Origin: Salvia splendens
Taxonomy: Eukaryota > Streptophyta > Magnoliopsida > Lamiales > Lamiaceae
Reading direction: 5' to 3'
Assembly: GCF_004379255.2 (NCBI RefSeq)
Contig: NC_056049.1
Location: 22,676,063-22,740,062, forward strand
DNA: 64,000 nucleotides
The notes under the pieces were generated by a model. It was not told where the DNA came from. It ran no database searches and saw nothing but the letters and a program-made list of their open reading frames with translations. Below are positions 22,224-35,671 of this stretch, piece by piece. The position numbers were made by a program, and so were the translations under genes. How positions within the stretch are numbered: the stretch's first letter is position 1; every line of letters begins with the position of its first letter.

Positions 22224-22713
22224 AAAACTTGGTTCCCTTTTCCAGCATAAAGAGAGGGTTTTTCCTTGAGGTGGATATTCATCTCTTCATAAGCATATGG
22301 TTTGTAAAATATTCCTAGCAAAGCTGTTTAATAATTATGTGATGATGATACTCATTTTAACCTTAAAAGTATGTATAATATTTAAATTTTTTTGCCTACA
22401 TTACCATCTCCCATCATTTTTCTAGACTTCCAACTATGCTTTTTCTAGATTTTGAGAATGGAGACAAGTAATGTTTGTGCAGTAAACTGATTTATTGGCA
22501 ACTCAAATGATGAGTTTACAGAGTCATGAAGCAAAAAATAGAAAGATACATTTATGCTGATATTTCCCCATAGGAAAAAGTGCTCAATTTACATTGTCAA
22601 ATATGATTTTAACAGATGTGGATTCCTTCATTCACAACCTCTTAATCAATGAATCTTTTCAGTAGCTTCTTTAACATCTCTTTCCCTCAAACATATATAC
22701 TTTCCTGCAAACT
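22224..22713. other. convergent intergenic region between XBAT and PHO1 genes
   Basis: The two genes face each other tail to tail. A minus-strand AATAAA at 22491-22496 lies about 220 bp beyond the PHO1 stop and is a candidate poly(A) signal. The 3' UTRs could overlap. Confidence 0.45.
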
Positions 22714-25700
22714 TCAGCCATCAGAATCCATCCCAGAGAATGGCAGAGGAACTGTCTTCACTGCTCTAAACTTCCCAACATTGTTGAGATGCTCATTTTC
22801 CAATCTATGTAAATCAATCACACAAACCAAGTCAATAATTATAACATCACTAATTTCATCAAACAGAAGTGCTTCAATATTCACCTGTAGTAGTTCCAGT
22901 GGCCGCGCCGGATGACTTCCAACGAAGCGAGCATAAAGGCGATGAGACGCGACTCCAACACCCCGGGTTTGTATTTCATCACAGCCTCCACCCATGCCAC
23001 TCTCAAGACACAGTTCAATCCCTTCAAAGAAATAAATAAACACATTTTTCATATGCTTAGCAAAAAAGTGAAAAACTATATCATCATATGATGAAATCAG
23101 GTTCAAAGAACTCACAATGGATGCATAGTAAATGCTTCTCTTCTTGAGCAAGAGGTCATCTCTGAGCCATGGGTTCTTGGAGTTGGCATTGAGAAGCCCC
23201 CAATCCTTGACAAAGTCCCAATAGAGTTGGTACAATGTAGCCACGACAGACGTCACCAAAACCACCAGCATCCATGCCTGCGTGGGCTGCCTGGCGTAGG
23301 TCAACCTTGCTCCGGCCGCCACCATTGCCGAGACATACTTGCCGAGGTTAGCAAGGTGGTCCACGTTACTCTCATCGAACCATCGCCTCGCGCACTGCAT
23401 AATATCATAGTTAATAATAGTCCTGTTTTTCCATTTTGTGCATCTGCAAAAATTAGTTCCTCTTCCATTTCAGGTAACATGGCCCACCAATTTTTTCACT
23501 CTCTCCTATTTATTCATCTTCAACTTATAATACTCGAATATCGATTGATAGATAGATAGATACCTGCATGGCTCTCCAGTAGTAGGGAGCGAAGGAGATG
23601 ACATAGGCGAGCTCTCTATACATCTTCCCGGACTTGCAAGTCTCGTAGCGATGAGTCTTGAAGCTTCCGGCTAGAAAATAGCATGCTGCTGATTCCATAT
23701 GCCTTAACAACGGAATCTGTTTCCAAGAATGCCATATTATAAACCGAACAAGAGAACTCATTCCAAAATACCAGTCTATTTTATAAAACCAACATGGAAC
23801 ACTAGAGTTAGCAAATGTACCTGACTAGTGAGTTGATCAGCCATGAAGAAGTCTACCATCAAAACCTACAAATATATTATAAAAGAAAATTGAGATGGAA
23901 ATTCCATAGTAGTATAAAATGAAATGAAACTATTTTTCATAGGAAGCAACCTTGTAAAAGGGGGAGCAGACTATGTTGCGGATGACTCGGATGAAGCAGA
24001 ATCTGGTTGGGCGATAGAAGATATTCAATGGGCAGATCAGAAGCAAAACACAGCTCTGAAATCATAAATCATAATTGGTTAAATTAAATGAAATTGGGAT
24101 ACTTTACATTATACAAGCAACCAAACTTATTTTTATACAACCGTTACTAATATTCTTAAAACTTTGTGATTAAAATATCAAATTACGAAAATACCCCTGA
24201 TTATTTTTAAAATTTGTATGGAGGCCCGTGGGCCTCCAGACCTTTCGCTCGTGTCACGGGCCTCCAGATGTTAATATGACTTCGCTCGTGTATATATGTG
24301 ATAGAGAGATATATATACCAGCAAGAGGATACCGGGGATGATATCGACTTGATGGGGTGAGAAGCCGGCCGAGAGCAGGATGAGGTGGACGACCATGGCG
24401 CCGACAACGGCGGTCATGAGAGAGGTGCATATGAGGAATGCATCTCTATATTTGAGGGCAGTGGAAGGCAGGAATTCAAATATGAAGTTGTAGTTTATTC
24501 TTGTTTTCTTCCACATCAACAAGTTGCATCCATACATGAACAAATGCAGGCTCACCAATGCAAACATGCTGCATTTCCAATTATATTTAATATTAGTATA
24601 TTATCACGAATATTATTAAAAAATAATCATAGGAAAAAGATTGGACCCAGACCTAAAAATAGGGTAAACAGTGTCGATATAAGTGGCTTCTGTTCCAGCC
24701 GTGTACATACCGCTCAAATGAGCCAGTATCGCGTAAACACTAAATAATGTCACAAATGTGCCCGTGAACAACCCTATACACATATCAAAATCAAATGAAA
24801 ATTAGTGAAATTAATAAAAGCAAGTTGAGAATAATTAAATTAGTGATTGATTGATTGATTATTTAATTAATTAATCTCACCCACAAAAAAGGTAACCATG
24901 TGTGAATCTTTCTGCTGTTGGGGTCTCAAAAATTTCATTGCTTTTTTTCTGTCACTGTTGGCAAAGTGCTGCGTGAATAAGGACTCCACTTCATCCATAT
25001 TTCTCACCACCTTTGCTTTCCACAATGTAACATTCCATTAATCACTATTTTAATTTATTTCTTACTCACCCTCACTTATCCCACTACCAAAAATTAATTT
25101 TCATATTTATATAAGTTAGTGGGATTTAATTTATTGACTCAATTATGTGACATTATAATGTTTATTTGTCAAAATTAGAATAATTAACCTAATTTAGTGA
25201 TCATACGTACCTTATCAGAGCTAATGAAATGAGATCTTTTTACTACTTTGAGGTAGCTGGCTGAAGCTTGCTGATTAGTCACCTGATCAAAATATATAAA
25301 CAAATTAAAATAAAGAGAATTGTGGTAATTTAATTTAGGTAGATTTCGAATGTCTTTGTGTCCCACAATTATCATAATAATTAACAACACAGCTAGCACT
25401 AATCACTTGGATCCAAAAAAAACACACTGTATTTCACAGCTTCTTTAGCAATTCTTATTTTGAAATCAAATAAAAATTAAACTCAATTTGCAGGAATTTA
25501 ACAAATTTTCAGAAATCGTATTTTTAGTGTAAAACTCAATATTAATTAAAAATAAAGAGAAGAGGGATAACAAAGATAGAGAAATGAATTAGTCATAGGA
25601 ATAAAAATCACTAATTTCTCAAATTTAACTAATTAAATAATACTCCTAATAATCTTAACAAGTAGTATAATTTTTACTATGAAATACTAAAATGTTAATA

Positions 25701-28700
25701 GAAACTATAAAAAAATTTGTGCCCAAATAAATACAGAAAAATAGCTATAATAATTCCTGATTAACAATCACAAAGTAAAACTGTTAACTAACAAGATCTA
25801 GAAATTAAAATTGGGGAAAAGGAAAAAAATGAAAAATTAATACCTTATCAAATTTCTTGAGGATCTTTGTAAAGGCGACCATATTCAGCGAACTGCATGC
25901 CACAGAATACTAATTCGTTACAATTTCATGTGGAAAAAATGAAAAAATTAATTAAGAGGGTATTCTAATTTATATGGGTGTCTACATATAATAATAACAC
26001 ACTAATTCTTGAAAGCTTCACATCTATATATAGTGACTTCAATTTTCACACTCAATCTTACTTACTTTTCTTCAAACATGTATTACACGACTTCATGTTT
26101 TCTTCGTTTTGTTGGCATGCAACAAAGCATGAAAAAGCACACATTTCTTTCATTTTGAAGATGCAGTTATTTTGGGGTGTGAAATATCATGTGTTTCTAT
26201 CAAACAAAATTGTTTTTTCATTTGTGCAATGTTAGGCCATATTTGCCTACACACCTAGGCGCACAAATGTGTATAAGTAATATATACACTACTAGTATAT
26301 AGGAAATTCCGAATGATCTATAAAGGAAATTCTCAACTCCAATACGATTCTGAATTGCTACCTTCAAACCAGCACACGACACAAATGTATTAGCAACACA
26401 ATATAATAATGATTGACACAACACGATAACATCATTGTAACGACCTGAACATGATTCACACAATTAAAACTTGATTTACGAGATTAAACTTGATTTTCAT
26501 GATAAAACCTGATTCATTCAAACATGAAATTACACAAATAAAATTGAATTTTTAAACCCGATTTACACAACTAAAACCTGGTATCCTACGACTAAATCAA
26601 AATTTTAAACATGATATACACGATTTAAATCTGATTTACATGAACCTATAGAAACTCGACCCACACAATTTAAACCTGATTTACATGAACCTAGAGAAAA
26701 AAAATACTAAAGTATATTTTTTTAAAAAGATAATAAAAATTATAGGAGCATTATTTTGTGAAATGGTTACCCTAACTCAAACAAAACCAATCAAATTTAT
26801 GGGGTTCTTTACTGGTCAACACGATGAAGATATGAATTCAATAAGATTTGACCTAAACTTATTAATTTTATGTGTATTTGTGTTGACAGTTCCATGTCAA
26901 AAATTGTGAGCCATATGTATAATTTAATTGGACCTTAATTAATGGCCCATCCATTGTGAATGCTTTATACATATATTAAGTGTGTTATTAATACTCCCAA
27001 TTTTTCTATATGGAGAATTTGTTTAATGAATGGTTTATTGATGTAATGCCAAAAAATAAAAATACATTATAAAACTTGACACCTTAATTAAACTCCTCCA
27101 TTGTGCATGCTTTTATATATTACGTGTGCTATTGATACTCCCGATTTCGTAGAAAAGAGTAATCTAATAATTCTTGAATTAATGATTCATCAACTACCAA
27201 TATAAATTGTGCAATGCTTATTCTACACATCGACAGCCAAGCAGAGCAAACCAGCATTAAAGTTAATAATCAGAAAATAAAAACAAAAAAGTACAGTTCT
27301 ATTAGTCTAAAAGTTTATGTTTGAAACAAAAATTATAGACTAACCAAGTCCTATCATTTTCTTAAATAGAGGTGTAAAAAGCAATCTTAAATATACTTTT
27401 TCAGTCTCACGTTAACTAAGTCGCATTTTTTTCGAAGAGCACGTAGGAAAGTGACTCATTTCTTCTTTTACCAATAATTAAATTTTTACTTTATTTTCTT
27501 GTCACCTATTTACTTTATTTTCCCTCCTTGTCACCTATTTACTTAATTAACTCACCTCAACTTAACCTTTTTTGGCCGTCACACAATAATTGCGTCATAT
27601 TTTTACTCTATTTGTAATTAATTGTTCTATTTGTAATTATTTGTTTTATTATCTGTTGTAGTAGTAGTATTCTCTTTCCATAACTTACTAAACACTCATT
27701 CCCTAATTTTTATGCCAAAAAAAAGCATAAAATAATTGATAAGCATAAATATGTGTATGTACCTATAGGTTTTGAGCAAGCCAAGGCCTTTGTAAAGTTC
27801 CACAAATGCCCCTCTGATCATCTTCTCTGCACATTGAATCTTCTTCCTGTTGATGTATTCTCCACCCCCTGCTGTTTTCTTTGGGTTGTTAACTATGTCT
27901 TCCCAAAGCATCGACGTCACGGCTGCGATTGTCTTTGTCGGCGTCATTGCCGGAATGTCGATTCGCATCGCCATCTTCGGCTTCCCCTTCTTGTTCTTTC
28001 CTCTCACGGCCGAGTTCACGAAATTTATCCCATTTTTCTCAAGTGCAGCCACCACTTCGTCTGTTCCCGAATCGGTTGGGCTACCGCAATATTCGCTATC
28101 CCTCTCTGCATGCATACGTACGATTAGTGGCGGATCCATAACATAATATTTCAAATGGAACAGACCTGTTTAGTGTAAATGGTTTGTGGCCTAGTGAATG
28201 AATGGGAGATAAAAAAAGCTCTGTTGACTTTAATAAGGGTAAAATAGTAATTTCATCATATAAGTTTAGGGAAGCTAATTAAAACCAAATGGTGTCAACA
28301 GTGTTAAGTGCTAAAATTCATGATTAGAAAAAAATTTATAGCAAAAAAAGATGTAATAAAAAAATTTATCACAAAAAGATCTTTGGTATCTTCTTCTAAA
28401 ATGATTATGCAGATCGGAAGCAGCCATGACATTTTCAGCCGATTCTAAGAAAATTAAATTAGAGGATCTAATTAAAATAAAATAATTTCAAAGATTAAAA
28501 TTTATAATTATAAAAGAAAAAAATTGGTTCGAGGTGCTTCAGAGAGCCCTAGCACTCCTACATTCCACCATTGTCAACACCAAATTCACATTTTTAATTG
28601 TATTATTTTTATTATAATAATTTAAACAAATTACAATGAACAATTATATATGAAAAATATGATGACATGAAATAAGCATATTCAAAATATGCCAAGCAAA

Positions 28701-31211
28701 ATATGATGATGTCCATGAAATCTTCTATGGTTTGTAGTAGTTACTAAAAAAATCACCCACCTAAAATATTCCTTCAAAATTTCCATATAGTACTTAGTGA
28801 TATGTCGAGTAGGACTATAACTTAATGGACGCAACGCAACCATCATTATTTTTCTTTCAAAAATTCAATACTTTACAAATCTACACAATATTAGATTATA
28901 TATATATGCTCCACATATTTCATTTTACAAGTTTTTAAACGTTTCATCCTTAGACTTCTCTATTACAAAACAGTCGATCGCACCATTTAGTGTCCCCTTA
29001 GTCATTAAAAACGCTTTATATTATTATATTTAATCGAAATATATATACTACACGATCTTTACATTTAAATTCATTTATCCATTCAGAAAAAAAAGAGAAA
29101 GACCAAACTCACCTGATGAGTCCGAGTTCCTGCCCAATGACGAACCGGACCGGGAGAGAAGTCCCGATCCGCCACCGGTTTGGCCGCCAAAATTTTTGCG
29201 ACGACGGTCGGCAACGAGCCGCTTGAGGTCAAGCAAAATCTGGAGCTGCTTATTCAATATTTCCCCTCTTTCAAGAAACTCAGTCTCTTTGCTTTTGTAG
29301 AAATGATTCACTTTGTTAAGTTCTTCATCTAACATTTCGAAAAACACTTTAACCTGAAATTAATTACATGAAAAATTAGTTTTATTACTATACTAAGATG
29401 TTACTCTGTTAATTTAATATTAGTACTATATAATAGTCAAAACTATATAATACAGATATACATTTACCTTTACAGAATACTACCCAAATTGATCGATACC
29501 TTTGTTGTACAATTTTCTGTCTTCCACTTTGACCAGCTATTAAGTTTTCTATTTTTATACTAATATTTATGATAAAATAAAATATATATATTACGTCATC
29601 AACCTTAATTGACAGTAAAAAATAATTATTTTGTGATTAAATAATAATTAACTTTTAGTTAAAAATTTCCAAACTTGAACGGATTTATGGACTACAATTA
29701 AAAATTGTGTACAATATAAAATTAAACTAAACCACTAGTAATTAGATATGAAAATTAGTATTAGTGAAACACCAAGTAAGATACCAAAATGGAAAGAGTA
29801 TCCAAGTGAAAAAGAGTTTAGCTAACAAATTAATAAGATTGAGTAAATAATTATAATTATAAATACATACCTCATGTTCTTCAGAAAATAGCTGATCAAG
29901 TTCAGTTTCATAAACCTTGTCTTCTTCTTCTCCGTCTCCGGTCGGAACTCTACTTTTGACCTAATATTACCGATTTTCAATTAGTCCAAAATCGAGGTGA
30001 GTGGTCCGATCGACATCCCTAATATATTAATTTTGTTGGCTCGAGTCCATTTATGTGGTTGTTATATTTGTTTCACTTTTTTAACGTTTTCTATCACTAC
30101 GCATAGCGACAATAATAAACAGGTTTCCTGCTTTAAAGCACAAGCAAAACATAAACCGAAAAACAAAAGGCAACATTTTGTGATATCATATTTAGAAATA
30201 TATCTCTTCCAACTTTTTTTCAACACAAGCATCAGAACGAAAAACATGCATCCCACTTAGTAAAAATTCAAAGGATATTTACTAAATTTATAAAGAAACT
30301 TTTTTATGAAAAGCAAAAGGTTGAATTATATACCAAAGGATGCCTTGATTTTTACGCATTATCTATTTATAAATATGGTAATAAAGAAAAATTTATATCT
30401 CCACGCAAATATATATATAACGAACTCTCATTTTCTGCATTTTTGTCGAGAAGATAGCTTCAAACCGCTAAAAAAGTAATATTTCAATAATGAGTAATAC
30501 ACGATGGCGGATGCAGAAAAAACAATTGGTCAGAGGTTAATAGTTATTTGAATCATGAAGTTTCGTCCTGGTCGATTCCAAAACTTTTAAACTGGAATAT
30601 CAAATCACGAAGTTTCAATTTTTATACAATTTCTCCATCCATGCACAAAATGATGAATTTTGATGATTTTCAAAATGACGAGTTTCACTAAAACAACTAT
30701 TTTTTTTCTTTTCTTATTCTACTGAAACAATATTGTTTTTAACATTACTAATATACTTTGATTTGTACACAAACGGAATAAATGAGAAAAATAGAAACTT
30801 CGTGATGTAATGTTCAGATTTCAAAGATTATGGGACTAACGAGAATTTGACCAAACTTCATGTTGTAAATGACTATTATTCTTTTTTTACTACGGGAAAA
30901 AAGATAGGGGGGCTTAAGCCCCTCCTTCCTCTTTACTGTGTCCGCCAGTGCATATGTGTATATATATATACCTGAATAATTTCACGGGCCTCGACATGGG
31001 CGGTGTCGCCAGCTAGTTTTCGGGCGAGGGCTCGAACGGGGTCGAAAATAGACCGACCGAAGTCATAGCTAGTGGGAGTGTTGGAGAGATGCTTTGGTTT
31101 TCTTGATAGTTTGATCTTCTTGACATGCTTTTTGAGCTGCCAGTAGTTGACGAACGCATCCTTCCATTCCGGAATGAGCTGAGCCTCGAGCTCCTTCGAG
31201 AACTTCACCAT
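22714..31211 (-). CDS. PHO1: PHO1-family phosphate exporter, SPX-EXS protein (15 exons)
   Basis: Exons from the 5' end: 31211-30972, 29960-29871, 29353-29113, 28105-27763, 25892-25844, 25282-25211, 25010-24881, 24773-24653, 24568-24319, 24055-23951, 23865-23821, 23716-23564, 23394-23116, 23021-22885 and 22804-22714. All borders are GT-AG; 2346 nt give 781 residues, essentially the length of Arabidopsis PHO1. The N-terminal SPX region (to about 350) starts [20 protein letters not shown] and has the lysine cluster that senses inositol pyrophosphates ([14 protein letters not shown]). Membrane segments follow from about 385, then the EXS domain (about 555-760; [35 protein letters not shown]). It exports phosphate into the root xylem and is expected at Golgi/plasma membrane. 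The end (AVKTVPLPF...DSDG) is conserved. Paralogue (PHO1 versus PHO1;H1) cannot be fixed by eye. Confidence 0.95.
24220..24267. repeat. GC-rich palindrome in PHO1 intron 10
   Basis: GGAGGCCCGTGGGCCTCC (24220-24237) is nearly a perfect palindrome. Its right half recurs as CACGGGCCTCCAG at 24255-24267, and TTCGCTCGTGT occurs twice nearby. It is very GC-rich inside an AT-rich intron, so it is probably a remnant of a small mobile element. Confidence 0.6.
26440..26700. repeat. diverged tandem repeats in PHO1 intron 4
   Basis: About ten loose copies of a roughly 22-bp unit near AACCTGATTTACACGATTTA. It is non-coding and probably the remains of a dispersed repeat. Confidence 0.5.
30541..30885. mobile_element. 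MITE-like element with long inverted repeats in PHO1 intron 1
   Basis: The left end TAGTTATTTGAATCATGAAG and the right end, read in reverse complement, TAGTCATTTACAACATGAAG match. So do the inner blocks ATCACGAAGTTTC on both sides. The arms are about 100 bp. No clear target duplication was found. It may sit inside an older hAT-like remnant (ATGGCGGATGCAG near 30505 and TGTGTCCGCCAGTG near 30940). Confidence 0.5.
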
Positions 31212-31714
31212 GTCGACGTCGCGGCCGAGGAGGAGAGGGGGAGAGATGAAGGGAGAGAGGCAAGCTTGAGAATTGAGCTGAGGAAATGTATAAATAGGAA
31301 AAAGGGGGTTGTGTATGGGGTGTTTTAAGTTCTAAATTCTCTAAATTCTAAGTGTAGGAGTATATATGCATAGTGTTAAGATTTTTTTACAGTTTGTGAA
31401 GAGAAGAAGGTATAATTATAGTTAAAGAAAAGGGTGGTTTGAGATTATTGAGATACACTTTAAAGTTTAATGGCCATATCTTCGTTTTCTTTGAGTGTGG
31501 GGAAGTAGTTCTATGTAGCATTCCACGTAAGAAAAAACTTTCTTTATCGCATTCTAAAAAACTTTCTTTATCGCATTCTTTGTTTCATGGGATTCTATTA
31601 TGGGAAAGTAATCTGATTACTACTAATTATTATTATTTAAGTAAGGAGTACAAATTACTACTCCTAATTATTATTATTGTAACTACTATCATTGTTATGC
31701 AAATTTTAATGTGA
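31212..31714 (-). promoter_or_regulatory. promoter region of the PHO1 gene
   Basis: A TATTTATA (minus strand, about 31288-31295) lies about 80 bp upstream of the ATG and is a possible TATA box. A 24-bp tandem duplication (31532-31579, AACTTTCTTTATCGCATTCT) sits further up. I found no clear P1BS (GNATATNC) site in the 500 bp. Confidence 0.4.
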
Positions 31715-31723
31715 TTTTTAAAT

Positions 31724-32421
31724 GACTAAAGTCTATTTTTGGTCCCCTACATTTGTCCTAAAAATCTTTTTGCTCTCTTACATTAAGTTTGTGACCTTTT
31801 AGTCCCAAACAATATGTTTTGGTCCAAAGTTAACCTTTTCTGTTAAAACTAACGGTCAAACGTGTTTGACAATTAATAATTTAATTATAAACTAATTAAC
31901 ATTAATTCAATATTAAAATTTGTTAAAATATTTTTTATTTAAAATAAAAATTAATAAATTAAAAATAAATTTACTTAAAATAAAAAATAAACTTAATTAT
32001 AATCTAATTAGCTTAATTAATTAGTATTCTAAATTTACTTAAAATAAAAAATTAACTTAATTATAATCTAATAACATTTACAAGACTTCACCCAAAAATA
32101 ACATGGAATATTGGTTAATTTTCGGGATTGTTCAAAAAAAAGTATTGTCTCGTAATGGTTATTTTTATTTTTAAAGGCCCGTAAATGTTACTTTCGTTAA
32201 AGTAAAAGTAGTACTATTTTTAAAATTTAATTTAGAATAACAATTAATTAAGTTAATTAGATTATAATTAAGTCATTAATTTGGTCAAACACGTGTGACC
32301 GTTAATTTTAACGGAAAAGGTTAACTTTGGACCAAAACATATTGTTTGGACCAAAAGGTTAATGTAAGGGACCGAAAAGATTTTTAGAGCATATGTAGGG
32401 GACCAAAAATGGTCTTTAGTC
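31724..32421. mobile_element. Mutator-type MITE (698 bp) with 9-bp target duplication
   Basis: Termini GACTAAAG...CTTTAGTC are followed by inverted arms of about 200 bp (TTTTTGGTCCCCTACAT on both ends in opposite orientation). The flanks are a perfect 9-bp duplication TTTTTAAAT at 31715-31723 and 32422-32430, diagnostic of Mutator-like elements. There is no ORF, so it is non-autonomous. Confidence 0.9.
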
Positions 32422-32430
32422 TTTTTAAAT

Positions 32431-34359
32431 TATCAATTATATTTAATAACGGTAATATTAGTAGTGGAGTATTAATTATTTTCTCTAAGTAACATGAAAA
32501 TTCTAATGTGCTAATGTTTAAAACTATAAATCATACTTTACGTTGCATTGTCTTATTGCTGTTCATATGAATCGAATTATATTCTCTACTGGTCGTTTTA
32601 TTTTGTCTCTATAAAGCTATAACGTACTCCATAAAATAAGGTTAATTAGTTGTTAATCCAAAAATCGTACGCAAATTCCATTTTTCGCTAATTTATAAAG
32701 TTGGTGTATAAATATGCATTCCAAAAGAGAGTTTGCTATATATTTTAAAGTATTATTATTATTAGGAATGTTTATTTTCATGGTAAATTGTAGGAATGAA
32801 AATTTAATGTCTAACAAAGTAAATAATGGATTAGCCTATATTATTTTTATCGGTTCTTTTTACCATTGAAGTAAACGCTTCTTTCGAGAGTTACTATTAA
32901 CTTTGATTTTTCTTATCAATTCATCCTATCACTTAAAATCCTTTGAAAATTAACGTAGTAAATTAGCTTTGAATTTTTTTACCACTTTATCCTTTCACTA
33001 ATAGTAAACGCTTCCATTAGAAAATTGGAAAATTAAAGTAAGTGATGTTGATATTAGGGAGATATGAATGTGCCAAAATCATACGAACATGCTCAAGAGC
33101 ATTAAAGTGAATGTGCATAATCTAGATCTATATTTTTTATGCAAAATAAAGCAAAAAAACACTATAAATCTATCTTTTCCATCACTTCCATTATTCTTTA
33201 CAAATATAGATTTATATTCCTTATACATGCTTATATTTATCTTATTATCACATTTCTATTTCTCGAATAGGATAAAGTCACTCCTTCGTACCTCATAATA
33301 TTGTCCATTTTAGCAAATTGTTATTTCAATCTCTTAAAACATTATATATTCCATTTTTAGTGACTACCTAACCTTATCACGACTATTTTTTATATTTCCT
33401 TCTCACTTTATCAACTTAATTACAGACTTGAAAATTCAAGTTATGACTTACGACTCACTTAATATTTAGCTAGCATTTAAAAATTAGTACAAAAAATAAA
33501 TAAGCATTATCTTAAGGGATAAATAAAATAGTTTATATGGGGAGTATGTTGTAGATCTTATATATAATTGGAAATTTCACAAATTCTACAAGTATTTATT
33601 GTTATTGTTGAACACATTGGCTCCTACCAAAATTCATTGTAGCTACTAGCTAGCAAGTTATATTGGACGTGAATCCATATCTCAAAATTCAAAATGGAAT
33701 CATTCTATGGTTTTAAAGCAGTCTACAAAGGGAATATTCTTATTTAAAATATTGTGCAACTTTAAAATCTCGAGTGCATTTTAACCACTGAAGTGTAACT
33801 TAATTGGATGTTTCTTTTTAAAATGTGTCACCGATTATTGTCTAACTATATTTATTGGAAGCCACCGTGTACCTATGTTTCGTTTTTAATTCTCTTCCAA
33901 TTGGATTGAGTTATATTGAGGTATACTATTGATTAATCATCCATCTATTTTTCTAGGCTGTGAAGGATATAAGGCATCAATAATGCAAACACTATTTTTA
34001 TCTCATCATTTTATTTTTATTATTTTATTATGGGGAGACATATCTTACTTTTTATATTTGTTATTAATTGTTCTTCGTTGAACTGATTAGAGAAAACATC
34101 GCCTCATCGATGTAGAAATTACCGACATTGTAGAGATCCATACAAATGAGACGCATTTGAAAGACAGAATGACATAAATATAGAGATCAATTGGAAAAAA
34201 ATAATTATAAAAATTGAAATTATGTGGTGAAAACGAGTTGAAATGAAGAAATTAGGAGTATATGTGAAAATGAAAAAAATTAGAAAAGGGCTTAGCTAAT
34301 TGAAAATTTGTAAAAAAAATATATTCAAAACCAGTAAATTTGAGTGTGTGCACCGCATG
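32431..34359. other. gene-free AT-rich DNA
   Basis: No ORF or exon chain with protein-like composition was found on either strand. A loose direct repeat (AGTAAACGCTTC) occurs near 32870 and 33003. Confidence 0.4.
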
Positions 34360-34466
34360 CGCCACGTGATTGACCGAGAGGCCCAAGTGGCAGGTTGTCA
34401 CGCCCCTGTACTCTCCCCAAATGCACCTCACGTTGTAACGTGATTCTGACGACGTTGTGGATGCTC
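34360..34466. mobile_element. end of a PIF/Harbinger-like element
   Basis: The segment ends GTTGTGGATGCTC followed by TAA, the reverse complement of the GAGCATCCACAAC terminus seen at 49738. It is moderately GC-rich against its surroundings. No left end was located, so it is a fragment. Confidence 0.45.
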
Positions 34467-34522
34467 TAACATAATTTTTCTTCTCGGCATTTTTAGAGCA
34501 ATACCTTTTTGTTAGTACCACT

Positions 34523-34711
34523 CAGGGGCGGAACCAGGATTTGACGAGAGGAGGGGCAAAAATATATTTATAATTAAATTTTGTTGTAATGAGAAACGGC
34601 ATTTAAAAGAGAATTTAAAATAAAATTTTAAATTTGAAGAAAAATATTATGAGTATAAATTTTTGAAGAGGGACAAATGCCCCACTAATCCTCCAAGTAG
34701 ATCCGCCCATG
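34523..34711. mobile_element. hAT-type MITE (189 bp) with 8-bp target duplication
   Basis: Termini CAGGGGCGGAACC...GATCCGCCCATG are imperfect inverted repeats of the common plant hAT form. The flanks are a perfect 8-bp duplication GTACCACT (34515-34522 and 34712-34719). A near copy of the flanking DNA at about 34799-34870 lacks the element. Confidence 0.9.
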
Positions 34712-34719
34712 GTACCACT

Positions 34720-35663
34720 AGTTCAATAGAAAGTCAACTAGTGGTAGGGCATTGATGGCGGTATGAATACCCTATAAAATTTTTTCAAAATATTGTAATT
34801 TTTTTCTTCACGATATTTTTAGAGCAGTACTTTTTTGTTAGTACCATTAGTTCAATGGGAAATCAACTATATTAATGAAAGTTTACTTTTTGGTAAGATA
34901 TTATTATTTGCAAATGATCATTACTTAAATATTACTATAAGTATATCAATGTGCGAATAGTATATGTATTAAATATTTTTTACTCTTATATTATTTATTA
35001 GAAATAAAACATACTACTAGTATTTTGTAAAATTCAAAGTATCAACTCAAACTTTCTAAAAATTATTTTTTTGAATTATTTTTGTATAAGTAGTTGAACT
35101 GAATTTTTAAAAATTAATTCATGCTAGATATTTTTATCGATGTCTTGTAAAACGGTCATTTTGAACAAAATCTCCAACTGATTCACTGTCATCATTAAAA
35201 ATTTTTAAATCACTAATCTTTCTTATGTGATTAATTGATCATTTGATTAGATGTTATTTTCGCAATCAATTGATATATATGTGTATGCGTTTGTGCATGT
35301 GATATCATGAAATTAGCCCGTGAGAGTGAACCACTTTTTGTGATAAAAGTATATATAGACAATTATTAGTCAACTAAGCAATATGTATATCACCTATTTT
35401 TTGGTTTATAAAGTTTAATTTAAATACTGTATAAATCACATGACTCGCAAATTAAACAAGGTGTAACTGGCTCATACTCAAAAAAGTTGGTGTCGATTTT
35501 CAGACATTTGATCTCAAGAATATATATTTTCTGAGTTCAACCATTTCTCCGATAAATTTGATGCCGTATATTAGAATAGAATTTTAGTAGTCCAATCATA
35601 TTATCACATATTTTTCCAATCAATTATAATTGAATAAATATGTTTTTTTCTGTAATTATGATT
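34720..35663. other. gene-free DNA with a duplicated flank (empty site)
   Basis: 34799-34870 repeats the sequence around the hAT MITE (TTTTTAGAGCARTAC, TTTGTTAGTACCA, AGTTCAAT) without the insert. The rest is AT-rich with no supported feature. Confidence 0.6.
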
Positions 35664-35671
35664 AGCTAGAC

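Noticed and set aside
33068..33298. 76-codon plus-strand frame
   Set aside because: Low-complexity, Leu/Phe/Tyr-rich translation of AT-rich DNA with no support.
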